A stretch of 58,398 bases of DNA from Prochlorococcus sp. AG-442-N17. GTDB taxonomy: Bacteria; Cyanobacteriota; Cyanobacteriia; PCC-6307; Cyanobiaceae. The stretch is from assembly GCA_003212375.1 (NCBI GenBank), contig QCPY01000007.1, forward strand, positions 1 through 58,398, written 5' to 3'. This document shows, in pieces, positions 47,565-58,391 of the stretch; the first letter of the stretch is position 1; every line of letters starts with the position of its first letter. Position numbers and translations under genes: made by a program. The notes under the pieces were generated by a model, which ran no database searches, was not told where the DNA came from, and saw nothing but the letters and a program-made list of their open reading frames with translations.

Positions 47565-48764
47565 ATGCAGATTTTCTTGAATAATCGAAAAAGTAATGTC
47601 GATAGTAATTTAAAGTTTGGAGGAGAAATTGATCCAACTCAAAGAGCTTGGATAGAAGTAAGTGGTAAAGCGATAGAATCAAACGTTAGGAAATTAAAAT
47701 CAAAATTAAAGAATAATTGTGAATTCATGGCCGTTGTTAAGGCTGATGGATATGGACATGATGCCAAAGTTGTGTCTGAAAATGCAATTAAAGGTGGTGC
47801 TTCTCAATTAGGAGTAGCGACCTTAAAGGAGGGAATAAAACTTCGTTCTTTTGGAATTAATGTTCCGATCCTTATACTTGGTAATCTTTATGCAAAAAAA
47901 GATTTATTAATGTGTTTCAGAAATGATTTGATGCCCACTATTAGTACGATTAGAGAATGTTTGATTTGCAATAACATTGGAAAGAATAATAATTTGAAAT
48001 TTTCGTTACATCTAAAAGTTGATACTGGGATGTCAAGATTGGGTTTTGAATGTAATCAGTTTGTTCAACAATTCAACAATATCAAATCTCTTGAAAATAT
48101 TTCTGTTAAGGGAATTTATACTCATCTTGCATGCGCAGATGAAAAGAATGCATTTAATCCAAAAAGTAGTGCTCAATTACAAAGAGAAAAATTTCAAAAA
48201 TTATTGAAACTTATAAATATTGATAATTCACAAAATATCAAGATTCACATTGCAAATTCTGCTGGAATGATTCTTGGCAAAGATTTTCATTTTGATATGG
48301 TACGGGTTGGGTTGTCCATGTATGGCTATGAACCATTAGTAAAGACTAATGAACCGTTGTATCTTAAACCTGCTTTATTTTTAAAGGCAAGAGTGACTTT
48401 TGTTCGAACAATTGAGAAAGGTATTGGAGTAAGTTACGGAAGTAAATTTGTTAGTGATAGAAAAACAAAGTTAGCTGTCGTGAGTATTGGTTATGCTGAT
48501 GGAATTAATAGAAATCTCTCTGACAAAATCAATTTGATTCACAATAAAAAACTATATCCTCAGGTAGGATCTATAACAATGGATCAAATGATGGTAGACA
48601 TTACAGGTTCTGATGATATTGAAGTTGGTAGCACTATGCTATTACTAGGGTCTGATGGAAAACAATCAATTTCTCCGCTTGATTGGGCGGATAAATGTAA
48701 TAGTATTACTTGGGAAATTCTTTGCTCTTTTAAAAATAGATTGCCTAGAGTCCAAGTTGCTTAG
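47565..48764 (+). CDS. alr: Alanine racemase
   Basis: A 399-residue PLP enzyme making D-alanine for peptidoglycan. The cofactor lysine is Lys59 in MAVVKADGYGHDA. KVDTGMSRLGFE and IHIANSAGM line the active site, and the second catalytic base is the Tyr of GIGVSYGSKF in the C-terminal barrel. TMDQMMVDITG closes the site. About 25 extra residues precede the family core; an in-frame later start is possible. Confidence 0.95.
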   Translation: MQIFLNNRKSNVDSNLKFGGEIDPTQRAWIEVSGKAIESNVRKLKSKLKNNCEFMAVVKADGYGHDAKVVSENAIKGGASQLGVATLKEGIKLRSFGINVPILILGNLYAKKDLLMCFRNDLMPTISTIRECLICNNIGKNNNLKFSLHLKVDTGMSRLGFECNQFVQQFNNIKSLENISVKGIYTHLACADEKNAFNPKSSAQLQREKFQKLLKLINIDNSQNIKIHIANSAGMILGKDFHFDMVRVGLSMYGYEPLVKTNEPLYLKPALFLKARVTFVRTIEKGIGVSYGSKFVSDRKTKLAVVSIGYADGINRNLSDKINLIHNKKLYPQVGSITMDQMMVDITGSDDIEVGSTMLLLGSDGKQSISPLDWADKCNSITWEILCSFKNRLPRVQVA

Positions 48765-48825
48765 ACATTTCGATAAGATAAAAAATTTTGAATGTTTGCC
48801 AAAAAATTGATAATGTATAAGAACT

Positions 48826-48914
48826 GGAGAGGTGGCTGAGTGGTTGAAAGCGGCTCCCTGCTAAGGAGTTACAGGAGGTAACTTTTGTCGAGGGTTCGAA
48901 TCCCTCCCTCTCCG
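48826..48914 (+). tRNA. trnS: tRNA-Ser (GCT)
   Basis: An 89-nt type II tRNA. Acceptor GGAGAGG pairs with CCTCTCC, the anticodon loop CTGCTAA gives GCT, a long variable arm (TACAGGAGGTAACTTTTGT) is present, and the T arm holds GGTTCGAATCC. The discriminator is G. A GATAAT at 48809-48814 is a plausible -10. Confidence 0.95.
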
Positions 48915-49023
48915 TTTTGATTTTATATAAGATAATTTCAAACTATCATGACTACTTTGAGTATCTTAAATTCTCACATTTTTTTTCATACTTATTTTAG
49001 TTGAAACAGATCGCTTTATCTTT

Positions 49024-49677
49024 ATGAATGGCTTGCTTCTTGAGTGGGTTAAAGCTCTAGGCTTCCCCAGGCTAATTTTTATATTCACACTGCTGGCCAT
49101 TTTAGTTTGGTATGGCCCAAATATCGCGATTCCTCACCCAGATTCAATTGATTATATTCTGCTAGAGACGATACGTGGATGGATCCCTGATTCCTTTGGA
49201 TCTTCCTTAGTTATCATCTATAAACTGAGCGATGCTCAATTTACTGGTGTACTGGTAATTTCCTTATTGCTTTATTTCATATTGAAGCGTTTTTGGGCAG
49301 ATTTCGTATGTTTGTTTTTTGGTACTGGAGGTATTTTAGGAATCATCGATATAATTTTGAAACCATGGTTTGATAGACCCCGTCCTGATAATTCTTCTCT
49401 TTTTCTTAGTGGTGCAAGTTTCCCTAGTGGGCATGCTGCAGGATCATTGGTTTTTTATTTTATGAGTTGTACACTTTTGGTAACTCACTACCCGAAACTA
49501 CGACTACCATTGTTTGTGCTTTCTAGCATATGGGTTTCTCTTGTATGGTTGAGTACTCTATATTGCAGAGCTCATTGGCCAAGTGATATTGTAGCCGGCG
49601 CCTCAGTAGGTTTTGTCTGGCTTAGCATGTGCCTTGCAGGTCTTAGGGTATGGGAAAGATATAAACCTTTGCCCTAA
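49024..49677 (+). CDS. PAP2-family membrane phosphatase
   Basis: A 217-residue integral membrane protein with about six hydrophobic segments. The three phosphatase motifs are seen in order: KPWFDRPRPD, FPSGHAAGS, and STLYCRAHWPSDIVAG, which together give the catalytic His-Asp-His arrangement. Such enzymes remove phosphate from lipid phosphates such as undecaprenyl pyrophosphate or phosphatidate. The substrate is not determined by the sequence. It stands alone after tRNA-Ser. Confidence 0.88.
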   Translation: MNGLLLEWVKALGFPRLIFIFTLLAILVWYGPNIAIPHPDSIDYILLETIRGWIPDSFGSSLVIIYKLSDAQFTGVLVISLLLYFILKRFWADFVCLFFGTGGILGIIDIILKPWFDRPRPDNSSLFLSGASFPSGHAAGSLVFYFMSCTLLVTHYPKLRLPLFVLSSIWVSLVWLSTLYCRAHWPSDIVAGASVGFVWLSMCLAGLRVWERYKPLP

Positions 49678-49811
49678 ACTAAACTCTAATTTCATGACTG
49701 ATTGTTTGCGTAAATATCTTTAACAGAACAATAAATAATATTTAAGTAAATATCGAGCTAGTGATTTTCCCTAGAACATCGATAAAACAAATTTCTGCCT
49801 TTTTCGGTTTT

Positions 49812-50600
49812 TTATAAGTATTCAAGATGAATATTTATGAGATCATTTAATGAATTCAAAATTAAGTCAGCTCCTTCTTCTTTGAGTTTGGATTCATATA
49901 AATTACGCTCTTTTTTGCGGCTTTCCAAATGAAGATGCGGCGGTGCTATTGCTATGCTTATGAATTTTTGACTTGGAATTTTTTTTCTTGCATTTAAAAC
50001 TGTTTGAACATCAGCAATAGTATCGCCAATATAAGCAATTGGTAAATTTGAAGACCCTAGCTTTTTGTTTGACAACTTTTTGGCTAAGTAAATAAAACCA
50101 TCTGGATTAGGTTTGTCAGGGGCATCTTCCATAGCTATTAAAGGAGGGTATTTTAATTTAAGTCTTTTTTCTAAAACATATTTTGCTGAAGCAGATTCAG
50201 CCCCACTAACAAAACCCCAAATAATTCCATTTGCATTCAATAAATTAAAAAATTCTTCTTTTACCAACAATTCTTCATTATTTATAAATCCTGTCCAACC
50301 GTTACTATCTGAATTCGGATTCCCTCCAAAGTAAAAATGTTCAAAACATTTAATTATATTTTTTCTTGAAGGTGCATTAGTATTTAAATTTTTCTTTTTG
50401 ATGTATCTATTAATTAATTCTAAACTTAAATCCCAATCATTATTCCAAATCCCTTCGTTTTTTGCGTTATCAATATCTTGATAACTAGGCTCCCAACCAC
50501 AAAACTTAAAAACTGTTTTCTTTAGCGAAAGTCTATAACTATTTTCTACGTTTCGTATTACCCCATCAATATCAAATAAAATTACACCAATATTCTTCAA
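49812..50600 (-). CDS. HAD-superfamily phosphatase (IA subfamily, TIGR01548-like)
   Basis: A 262-residue HAD protein. Motif I ILFDIDGVIRNVENSY carries the nucleophile Asp; WGFVSGAESASAKYVLEKRL is the motif II region; DAPDKPNPDGFIYLAKKL holds the conserved Lys; YIGDTIADVQTVLNARK is motif IV. From memory this pattern fits the plant/cyanobacterial group TIGR01548, with unknown substrate. It follows cobJ on the same strand after 103 bp. Confidence 0.85.
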   Translation of the reverse strand: MKNIGVILFDIDGVIRNVENSYRLSLKKTVFKFCGWEPSYQDIDNAKNEGIWNNDWDLSLELINRYIKKKNLNTNAPSRKNIIKCFEHFYFGGNPNSDSNGWTGFINNEELLVKEEFFNLLNANGIIWGFVSGAESASAKYVLEKRLKLKYPPLIAMEDAPDKPNPDGFIYLAKKLSNKKLGSSNLPIAYIGDTIADVQTVLNARKKIPSQKFISIAIAPPHLHLESRKKERNLYESKLKEEGADLILNSLNDLINIHLEYL

Positions 50601-50703
50601 TGGATTAATCTCAATACTATCTTTAGTAAAGATTAATATTCTCTTACAAAAAAAGCAAAACCAAAAATTTAGTTATGATGATGACTTTTATTTTATGCTT
50701 ATT

Positions 50704-52518
50704 TCATAAATATCCTCTTGGAGTTAAAAATATATCATCAACCAATGTAGTTTGAGAATTACCAATAATAATAATTGATACCATATCAATATCTTGTAAA
50801 GGAATGTTATCTAAATTAAAAAAGCTTTTGGATTGATTTTCTCTACCTACTTGTCTACCAACTAAGACTGGAGTATTTCGAGGCCTATACTCTAAACATA
50901 ATTCTATAGCTCTTTTTAATTGCCATTTTCTGCCCTGTGATTGTGGATTAAAAAAAGTAATTACAAAGTCTCCCAATAAAGCACCCCCAATTCTTTTTTC
51001 TATAGATTCCCATGGAGTTAACTTATCACTTAGGCTAATTGAACAGAAGTCGTTCATTAAAGGAGCTCCACCAAGTGCTGCTGCCAATTGCATACTACTT
51101 ATACCTGGATGTATTTCAAATAAAGGCCTTAAATCTCTATTAACTTTTTGAATTAATTCCAGAAGTAAACCTGCCATGCCATAAAAGCCTGAATCACCTG
51201 AGGATATTAGTGCTACTTTGATTCCTTCTTCAGCAAGTTTTATTGCTTTCTCACATCTTTCTCTCTCTTCAGTAAGATTGCTTTCAATCAAGACTTGATC
51301 TTTTCTTTTAAGAGGTTTAATTAGATCTAAATACATTTTGTATCCTATCCAAATAGAACATTTAGATAGAGCTTTTTTTGCATCATTTGTTAAATACGAA
51401 ATATCACCTGGCCCACTACCAATTACATGAATTTCGCCTGAGGATGGGGAATATTGATTTTTAGATTCAGCTACTGAAATAGTTACTGCACCAGATCTAT
51501 TTTTTGTAGAATCAATACTTTTGAATATCTTTTTTTCTTTTAATAATTTCGAGCCTTCTCCTGCAGCTAAAATGCAAGCTGCTTCAGCAACTGATGGGGT
51601 GCCAACTTCATTTGATACTACATTAGATGGATTTGGGATCTTAATTTTTGAGAGCTCTTTGGATGTAAAAAATTTTATAGGCCAATTTTTTTCCTTTGAT
51701 ATTTTTAAAATCGCTTCCTCATCTTTCTTTAAATCTATAGTTGCAAAACCTGCAATTGATAATGGAGATAAATTATTAGTTTCCAAAAAATCTTGTAAAG
51801 AGTCTTCAATTAACTCTTTGCTTGTATTTCTCTCACAACCTAATCCAATCCACAAAGTTGGAGGGTGCCAAGTATTTTTACAATTATTAAATTTACTTAT
51901 ATAAAAAATCGAATCTTTTTGCTTATCATCTTCATATGATAATTGATTAATAGTTTTTGATGCTTCCGAATTTGTCCATAATATATTGCCCGATAATTGA
52001 CTACAAAAAATATCTTTATTATTAGCTTGTTTTATTACTAGTTTTGACCAGTCTTTGACATCTCCTGATCTTTTCCAACCCCATTGATACCCGAATGAAT
52101 CAATATTTAGAATATTCTTATCAACAGTATTATTAGTTTCTATTATTTCTCCTCCAAATAAATTACTTATTTGGAAAGCAATATTTTGAACATTTGATTG
52201 ATGTGAGCCAATAATTGGTACGATTTTTAATCCCTTTTTATCAATAACAATTACCCCAGGGTCTTTATCTTTAAAAGTTAATAAAGAGGTGATAAGTCTT
52301 ATTGAGGCACCTATTGAGCCAACAAACAGAATTAAATCAACTTTGTCCCAGTTTTCTCTAAGAATTTGTTCAGGTTTTAAAACCTCAATTGATCCTTTTA
52401 TTTTTTTATCTTTATTGTATGAACTTGCTATGTAAATCTCATTAATAAATTCAGTTTTTATTAGTCTTTTTAAAATCTCTCTTGAAGTATCAGAAAAACC
52501 TATTGCAATACCTTTCAA
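50704..52518 (-). CDS. cobJ: CbiG-CobJ fusion, precorrin-3B C17-methyltransferase
   Basis: A 604-residue fusion of two corrin-ring enzymes. Residues 50-110 look like the central CbiG region (LFVGSIGASIRLI, PIIGSHQ), and 222-345 like CbiG C-terminal domain (WIGLGCERNTSKE, GTPSVAEAACILAAG). Residues 361-604 are a tetrapyrrole methylase (IHVIGSGPGDISYLT, LISSGDSGFYGMAG, FNPQSQGRKWQL, LVGRQVG). Together they open the ring lactone and methylate C17 in cobalamin synthesis. The fusion is common in cyanobacteria. It is divergent from psaA. Confidence 0.92.
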   Translation of the reverse strand: MKGIAIGFSDTSREILKRLIKTEFINEIYIASSYNKDKKIKGSIEVLKPEQILRENWDKVDLILFVGSIGASIRLITSLLTFKDKDPGVIVIDKKGLKIVPIIGSHQSNVQNIAFQISNLFGGEIIETNNTVDKNILNIDSFGYQWGWKRSGDVKDWSKLVIKQANNKDIFCSQLSGNILWTNSEASKTINQLSYEDDKQKDSIFYISKFNNCKNTWHPPTLWIGLGCERNTSKELIEDSLQDFLETNNLSPLSIAGFATIDLKKDEEAILKISKEKNWPIKFFTSKELSKIKIPNPSNVVSNEVGTPSVAEAACILAAGEGSKLLKEKKIFKSIDSTKNRSGAVTISVAESKNQYSPSSGEIHVIGSGPGDISYLTNDAKKALSKCSIWIGYKMYLDLIKPLKRKDQVLIESNLTEERERCEKAIKLAEEGIKVALISSGDSGFYGMAGLLLELIQKVNRDLRPLFEIHPGISSMQLAAALGGAPLMNDFCSISLSDKLTPWESIEKRIGGALLGDFVITFFNPQSQGRKWQLKRAIELCLEYRPRNTPVLVGRQVGRENQSKSFFNLDNIPLQDIDMVSIIIIGNSQTTLVDDIFLTPRGYL

Positions 52519-52854
52519 TTTCAGAAGTTTTATTTAATATCAATTTAAAAACTATATCTCTTTGCTGCAATTAAAAAAATAAAAACGAAATATAAAAAAA
52601 AATTTAAGAAATTTATGCTTTTTTGGGTAAAAATACTTAAAAACTATTTGTGTTAAAGGATTTAACAAAGTTTTTATTAAGTAACAATCATTAGAACATT
52701 TGTTACGTTCCTGCATATCCAAAGAATCTTTGGCTTATTATTTTTGTACGAAGATCTTAATTCTTGTTTGTTCATCGTTTCTTGAGCTTATCCTTAGAGA
52801 TGAGCATGAGATTTGATCAATCTTCTTTAAGGTCAATTATTTTTGAGGTGCTAG
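52519..52854. promoter_or_regulatory. cobJ-psaA divergent control region
   Basis: This 336-bp stretch has no gene. It holds three inverted repeats: TGTTAAA/TTTAACA at 52651-52667, GTAACAA/TTGTTAC at 52681-52706, and CCAAAGA/TCTTTGG at 52719-52733. They lie about 120-205 bp before the psaA ATG. No near-consensus -35/-10 pair is obvious. No convincing RpaB HLR1 site was found. Confidence 0.5.
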
Positions 52855-55158
52855 ATGACCATCAGCCCACCAGAAAGTGGAGAAAAAAACAAAAAGATTT
52901 TGGAAGAGCCAGTAAAAGCTGATCCAAGACCTATTGATTTTGCCAAATTAGACAAACCAGGTTTCTGGTCAAGCAAATTATCCAAAGGTCCAAAAACTAC
53001 AACTTGGATTTGGAATTTGCATGCAGATGCCCATGATTTCGATATCCATACCGGAGATGCTGAAGAGGCAACTAGAAAAATCTTTTCAGCTCACTTTGGA
53101 CATCTTGCAGTTATTTTCATTTGGATGAGTGCCGCATTTTTCCATGGAGCCAGATTTTCCAATTATTCAGGCTGGTTAGCTGACCCTACCCATGTAAAGC
53201 CTGGTGCTCAACAAGTATGGGCAGTAGTTGGTCAAGAGATGCTAAATGGTGATCTTGGTGCTAACTATAACGGTATACAAATTAGTTCTGGAATTTTCCA
53301 CATGTGGCGAGCATGGGGTATCACAAACGAAAGTGAACTAATGGCATTAGCTATTGGAGCAGTTGTAATGGCTGCTCTTATGCTTCATGCCGGCATTTTT
53401 CATTACCATAAAGCTGCTCCAAAAATGGAGTGGTTCCAAGATATAGAGTCAATGCTAAATCATCATATTGCTGGTTTAGTTGGTCTTGGATCTCTAGCTT
53501 GGGCAGGTCATTGTATTCATATTGGTGCTCCTACAGCAGCACTTTTAGATGCTATTGATGCCGGCACACCTCTTGTCCTTAATGGTAAGGAGATTGCATC
53601 AATTGCTGACATGCCAATGCCTCATCAATTGTGTGATCCTCAAATTATTGGTCAAATTTTCCCTGGATTAGCAAGTGGTACTGGAAATTTCTTTAGTTTA
53701 AATTGGCTTGCTTTTTCAGATTTCTTAACTTTTAAAGGTGGTTTAAATCCTGTTACAGGAAGTTTATGGATGACTGATGTTTCACATCATCATTTAGCTT
53801 TTGGAGTTATTGCGATAATTGGTGGACATATGTATAGAACTAACTACGGTATTGGCCATAGTATGAAAGAAATATTAGATGCACAACAGGGCGATCCTAT
53901 TTTATTCCCAGCTCCTAAAGGTCATCAAGGACTTTTTGAGTTTATGGCTGAAAGTAGACATGCGCAGCTTTCTGTTAATTTAGCCATGCTTGGCTCTTTA
54001 AGTATATTGATCTCTCATCATATGTATGCGATGCCTCCATATCCATACATTGCTACTGATTACATGACTGTGCTTGGTTTATTCACACATCATATGTGGA
54101 TCGGGGGGTTATTTATAGTTGGAGCTGGAGCTCATGCTGGCATAGCAATGGTAAGAGACTACGATCCAGCAAAACATATCGATAATGTTTTAGATAGGAT
54201 TTTAAAAGCTAGGGATGCGTTAATAAGTCATCTTAACTGGGTTTGTATGTGGCTTGGTTTTCATAGTTTTGGACTCTATATTCATAACGACACAATGAGG
54301 GCTTTAGGAAGACCTCAGGATATGTTTAGTGACTCTGCAATTCAACTCCAACCTATATTTGCTCAATGGGTTCAAAGCATCCAAGCTTCAGCTGTTGGCA
54401 CATCTATTCTTGCAGGTACAGCAGAAGCTTTACCTCATAAAGCATTAAGTGAAGTATTTAATGGAAGTTTAGTTGAAGTTGGAGGAAAGGTTGCTATTGC
54501 TCCAATACCCTTAGGAACTGCTGATTTAATGATTCATCACATTCATGCATTCCAAATTCATGTAACAGTTTTGATTCTGCTCAAAGGTGTACTTTATGCA
54601 AGAAGCTCACGATTGATTCCTGATAAAGCATCATTAGGATTTAGATTCCCTTGTGATGGTCCTGGTAGGGGGGGTACATGTCAAGTTTCTTCTTGGGACC
54701 ATGTTTTCCTAGGTCTATTTTGGATGTATAACTGCTTATCAATTGTTATTTTCCATTTTTCTTGGAAGATGCAAAGCGATGTCTGGGGACTTACTGGAGG
54801 TAACTTTTCTCAAAGTGCAATAACTATTAATGGCTGGCTGAGAGACTTTTTATGGGCGCAATCTTCTCAGGTTTTGACAAGTTACGGTTCAGCCATAAGT
54901 ATGTATGGTTTGATGTTCTTGGGAGCCCACTTTATATGGGCATTTAGCTTGATGTTCTTGTTCAGTGGAAGAGGTTACTGGCAAGAACTATTTGAATCAA
55001 TTGTTTGGGCACATAATAAACTTAAAGTTGCTCCAACAATTCAACCAAGAGCTCTTTCAATTACACAAGGTCGCGCAGTGGGCGTAACTCATTTCTTAGT
55101 TGGTGGTATAGCTACTACCTGGGCATTCTTCCATGCTCGCCTTTTCGGGCTTGGCTAA
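52855..55158 (+). CDS. psaA: Photosystem I P700 apoprotein A1
   Basis: PsaA, 767 residues, carries P700 with PsaB and binds most antenna chlorophyll. Eleven membrane helices with many chlorophyll-binding His residues can be followed. The interpolypeptide 4Fe-4S cluster FX is bound by the two Cys of [12 protein letters not shown] at residues 598-609. N-terminal [41 protein letters not shown] is typical. It is co-transcribed with psaB, 27 bp downstream. Confidence 0.99.
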   Translation: MTISPPESGEKNKKILEEPVKADPRPIDFAKLDKPGFWSSKLSKGPKTTTWIWNLHADAHDFDIHTGDAEEATRKIFSAHFGHLAVIFIWMSAAFFHGARFSNYSGWLADPTHVKPGAQQVWAVVGQEMLNGDLGANYNGIQISSGIFHMWRAWGITNESELMALAIGAVVMAALMLHAGIFHYHKAAPKMEWFQDIESMLNHHIAGLVGLGSLAWAGHCIHIGAPTAALLDAIDAGTPLVLNGKEIASIADMPMPHQLCDPQIIGQIFPGLASGTGNFFSLNWLAFSDFLTFKGGLNPVTGSLWMTDVSHHHLAFGVIAIIGGHMYRTNYGIGHSMKEILDAQQGDPILFPAPKGHQGLFEFMAESRHAQLSVNLAMLGSLSILISHHMYAMPPYPYIATDYMTVLGLFTHHMWIGGLFIVGAGAHAGIAMVRDYDPAKHIDNVLDRILKARDALISHLNWVCMWLGFHSFGLYIHNDTMRALGRPQDMFSDSAIQLQPIFAQWVQSIQASAVGTSILAGTAEALPHKALSEVFNGSLVEVGGKVAIAPIPLGTADLMIHHIHAFQIHVTVLILLKGVLYARSSRLIPDKASLGFRFPCDGPGRGGTCQVSSWDHVFLGLFWMYNCLSIVIFHFSWKMQSDVWGLTGGNFSQSAITINGWLRDFLWAQSSQVLTSYGSAISMYGLMFLGAHFIWAFSLMFLFSGRGYWQELFESIVWAHNKLKVAPTIQPRALSITQGRAVGVTHFLVGGIATTWAFFHARLFGLG

Positions 55159-55185
55159 AAACCTGAACTTCTCCTTATTAATTCA

Positions 55186-57414
55186 ATGGCAACAAAATTT
55201 CCATCATTTAACCAGGGTCTAGCTCAGGACCCAACAACCCGCCGAATATGGTACGGAATAGCTACTGCTCATGACTTTGAAAGTCATGATGGTATGACTG
55301 AAGAAAAACTTTATCAAAAGTTATTCTCTACTCATTTTGGACATTTAGCGATAATTGCGCTCTGGGTCGCTGGTAATCTTTTCCATATTGCTTGGCAAGG
55401 TAACTTTGAGCAATTCGTAATTGATCCAACTCATGTTCGTCCAATAGCTCATGCCATATGGGATCCTCATTTTGGATCTGGTATTACAGAAGCGATGACA
55501 CAAGCTGGTGCCAATGGACCAGTTAATATAGCTTATTCTGGTTTGTACCATTGGTGGTACACGATTGGAATGAGAACAAATGAGCAATTATTCCAAGCCT
55601 CAATCTTCATGAGTATATTGGCTTGCTGGACTTTATTTGCAGGTTGGTTGCATTTACAGCCAAAATTTAGACCTTCACTTGCATGGTTCAAAAATGCAGA
55701 GTCAAGATTAAATCATCATCTAGCTGTTTTATTCGGTTTTAGTAGTATCGCCTGGACTGGGCATTTAGTTCATGTGGCCATACCTGAATCAAGAGGTCAA
55801 CATGTTGGATGGGATAACTGGTTAACAGTTCTTCCTCACCCAGCAGGATTAGCTCCTTTCTTTACATTAAATTGGGGGGCATACGCACAAAATCCAGATT
55901 CTTTAGATCAAGTATTTGGAACCGCTGAGGGTGCTGGAACTGCAATATTTACATTCTTAGGAGGACTTCATCCTCAAAGTGAAGCATTATGGTTAACTGA
56001 TATAGCCCATCACCATATCGCAATAGGTACCATATTTGTGATTGCTGGTCACATGTATAGAAATACTTTTGGAATAGGTCATAGCCTAAAAGAGATTACT
56101 GAGGCTCACAATACAAGGCATCCTAACGACCCACATAAAGGAAATTTTGGTATTAACCATGATGGAATTTATGAGACAGTAAATAACTCATTACACTTCC
56201 AGTTGGGTTTAGCTTTAGCATCTCTTGGAGTTGCTACTTCTTTGGTTGCTCAACATATGGGTGCTCTTCCTTCTTATGCTTTTATTGCAAGAGATTACAC
56301 CACGCAATCTGCTCTATACACTCATCATCAATATATTGCGATGTTCTTGATGGTCGGAGCATTTGCACATGGAGCAATCTTCTTTGTAAGAGATTATGAT
56401 CCTGAATTAAATAAAGATAACGTTCTGGCTAGAGTTTTAGGAACTAAAGAAGCTTTAATAAGTCATTTAAGTTGGGTAACTATGTTACTTGGTTTCCATA
56501 CTTTGGGAATATACGTTCATAATGATGTTGTTGTAGCTTTTGGTAATCCAGAAAAACAAATTTTAATTGAACCGGTTTTTGCCCAGTTCGTTCAAGCAGC
56601 CCAAGGTAAAATGATATATGGTTTTGATGCTTTGTTATCTGACCCTACAAGTTCAGCTAGCCTTGCAGCAAACTCACTTCCAGGAAATCATTACTGGATG
56701 GATTTAATTAATAGACAAGATGCACTAAGTTCTTTTTTACCCATAGGTCCCGCAGATTTCTTAGTTCATCATGCGATTGCTCTTGGACTTCATACCACTG
56801 CTTTGATTCTTATTAAAGGAGCTTTAGATGCTAGAGGAACAAAACTAATTCCTGATAAAAAGGATTTAGGATATGCATTCCCATGTGATGGCCCTGGTCG
56901 TGGAGGTACATGTGATAGCTCATCATGGGACGCTATGTATCTTGCAATGTTCTGGGCTTTAAACTTGATAGCTTGGGTAACTTTCTACTGGCATTGGAAA
57001 CATCTAGCTATATGGCAAGGTAATGTAGCTCAATTTAATGAGTCAGGTACTTATTTAATGGGATGGTTTAGAGATTATCTTTGGTTAAACTCTGCTCAAC
57101 TAATTAATGGTTATAATCCATTTGGTGTAAATTCCTTATCACCTTGGGCTTGGATGTTCTTATTCGGACATTTAGTATGGGCGACTGGATTCATGTTCTT
57201 GATATCTTGGAGAGGTTATTGGCAAGAATTAATCGAGACATTAGTTTGGGCCCATCAGCGTACACCAATTGCTAACCTTGTAGGTTGGAGAGATAAACCA
57301 GTTGCACTCTCAATTGTTCAAGCAAGATTAGTTGGATTAGCCCATTTTACAATTGGAAATATCCTTACTTTTGGAGCATTTGTAATAGCTTCAACTTCAG
57401 GAAAGTTTGGATAA
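55186..57414 (+). CDS. psaB: Photosystem I P700 apoprotein A2
   Basis: PsaB, 742 residues, is the partner of Psa[34 protein letters not shown] opens the protein. The FX motif [12 protein letters not shown] is at residues 565-576, and the closing [42 protein letters not shown] is typical. An intrinsic terminator follows 20 bp after the stop. Confidence 0.99.
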   Translation: MATKFPSFNQGLAQDPTTRRIWYGIATAHDFESHDGMTEEKLYQKLFSTHFGHLAIIALWVAGNLFHIAWQGNFEQFVIDPTHVRPIAHAIWDPHFGSGITEAMTQAGANGPVNIAYSGLYHWWYTIGMRTNEQLFQASIFMSILACWTLFAGWLHLQPKFRPSLAWFKNAESRLNHHLAVLFGFSSIAWTGHLVHVAIPESRGQHVGWDNWLTVLPHPAGLAPFFTLNWGAYAQNPDSLDQVFGTAEGAGTAIFTFLGGLHPQSEALWLTDIAHHHIAIGTIFVIAGHMYRNTFGIGHSLKEITEAHNTRHPNDPHKGNFGINHDGIYETVNNSLHFQLGLALASLGVATSLVAQHMGALPSYAFIARDYTTQSALYTHHQYIAMFLMVGAFAHGAIFFVRDYDPELNKDNVLARVLGTKEALISHLSWVTMLLGFHTLGIYVHNDVVVAFGNPEKQILIEPVFAQFVQAAQGKMIYGFDALLSDPTSSASLAANSLPGNHYWMDLINRQDALSSFLPIGPADFLVHHAIALGLHTTALILIKGALDARGTKLIPDKKDLGYAFPCDGPGRGGTCDSSSWDAMYLAMFWALNLIAWVTFYWHWKHLAIWQGNVAQFNESGTYLMGWFRDYLWLNSAQLINGYNPFGVNSLSPWAWMFLFGHLVWATGFMFLISWRGYWQELIETLVWAHQRTPIANLVGWRDKPVALSIVQARLVGLAHFTIGNILTFGAFVIASTSGKFG

Positions 57415-57434
57415 ACTCTAAATAAAAATTATCA

Positions 57435-57462
57435 ATCACCACTTTAGTGGTGATTTTTTTTT
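57435..57462 (+). terminator. Intrinsic terminator of psaAB
   Basis: ATCACCAC at 57435-57442 pairs with GTGGTGAT at 57447-57454 around a TTTA loop, followed at once by a run of T. This is the clearest rho-independent terminator seen in the window. Confidence 0.85.
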
Positions 57463-57597
57463 GTTTTTTGTTATTCCAGAATAAAAAAACTTATTTTTAT
57501 TAATAAATAGTACTTATAAAATAATTTCTTGTAAAAATTAATATAAAAAATTTAGCATATAAACAGTTAATAATTTTTATATCATCTAGTGATAAAA

Positions 57598-57615
57598 CTT
57601 ACATTATTTGTCAAA
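57598..57615 (+). promoter_or_regulatory. HLR1-like (RpaB-type) site before psaI
   Basis: CTTACATT, two bases, then TTGTCAAA. Against the published HLR1 pattern (G/T)TTACA(T/A)(T/A)NN(G/T)TTACA(T/A)(T/A) the first half matches 7 of 8 and the second 6 of 8. It ends 35 bp before the psaI ATG. RpaB regulates many photosystem I genes in other cyanobacteria. Confidence 0.35.
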
Positions 57616-57650
57616 TAAATACTAAAGTATTTAAATATCTCAAGAAGTTC

Positions 57651-57764
57651 ATGCCATCTGATTTCTCAACCTTCTTACCATCAATCTTTGTACCATTAAT
57701 TGGTCTAGTAACTCCTGCAGTTTTTATTGTATTAATTGGAAGATTTATTACAGCTACTGATTAA
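57651..57764 (+). CDS. psaI: Photosystem I subunit VIII (PsaI)
   Basis: PsaI, 37 residues, is a single membrane helix that helps bind PsaL and stabilise the trimer contact. MPSDFSTFLPSIFVPLIGLVTPAVF, then IVLIGRFITATD, matches the family. It is too short for typical ORF lists, but its position 27 bp before psaL, as in other cyanobacteria, supports it strongly. Confidence 0.93.
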   Translation: MPSDFSTFLPSIFVPLIGLVTPAVFIVLIGRFITATD

Positions 57765-57791
57765 TTAAATTCACATTACTTTTATATTAAA

Positions 57792-58391
57792 ATGAGCGAC
57801 TTTCAAAAATCATTCTCAGAATCAACAAGTTCTATTAAATTTGATGAAAAATACATAGATAGTTCTGTTCAGCCAAATGATATTGGTATTGCAGATCAAT
57901 GGGCTGTTAAAACAGTTTCAGATCCATGCGTTGGAAATCTTGCAACTCCTGTTAATAGTGGCTACTTTACAAAAGTTCTTATTAATAACTTACCTTTTTA
58001 TAGAGAAGGAATTTCTCCAAATTTCAGAGGCTTAGAAACTGGAGCTGCATTTGGATATCTATTATATGGACCATTTTCTATGACTGGCCCTCTCAGAAAT
58101 TCTGATTTTGCATTAACTGCAGGATTATTAGCAGCAATTGGAGCTGTTCACATATTGACAGCTCTTCTGGTTCTTTATAATGCTCCTGGAAAAGCTCCAA
58201 ATGTTCAACCTGCTGATGCTACTGTGAACAATCCTCCATCTGATTTATTTACTAGAGCAGGTTGGGCTGATTTTACAAGTGGATTTTGGTTAGGCGGTTG
58301 TGGTGGCGCTGTCTTTGCATGGCTTCTTGTGGGGACTCTTCATCTAGATACTATAATGCCAATTGTTAAAAATATTTGGACAACTGGTTAA
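57792..58391 (+). CDS. psaL: Photosystem I subunit XI (PsaL)
   Basis: PsaL, 199 residues, forms the trimer interface of photosystem I. Features include [52 protein letters not shown] and two or three further membrane helices ([45 protein letters not shown]). A roughly 30-residue N-terminal lead precedes the core. It probably shares a transcript with psaI. The window ends 7 bp after its stop. Confidence 0.98.
   Translation: MSDFQKSFSESTSSIKFDEKYIDSSVQPNDIGIADQWAVKTVSDPCVGNLATPVNSGYFTKVLINNLPFYREGISPNFRGLETGAAFGYLLYGPFSMTGPLRNSDFALTAGLLAAIGAVHILTALLVLYNAPGKAPNVQPADATVNNPPSDLFTRAGWADFTSGFWLGGCGGAVFAWLLVGTLHLDTIMPIVKNIWTTG

Noticed and set aside
51521-51904. 127-residue plus-strand frame inside cobJ
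   Set aside because: It is antisense to the clear CbiG domain and has no start context or family match.
52691-52709. Possible RpaB HLR1 site before psaA
   Set aside because: One half (GTTACGTT) is close, but the partner half at the correct spacing matches only 4 of 8 positions.
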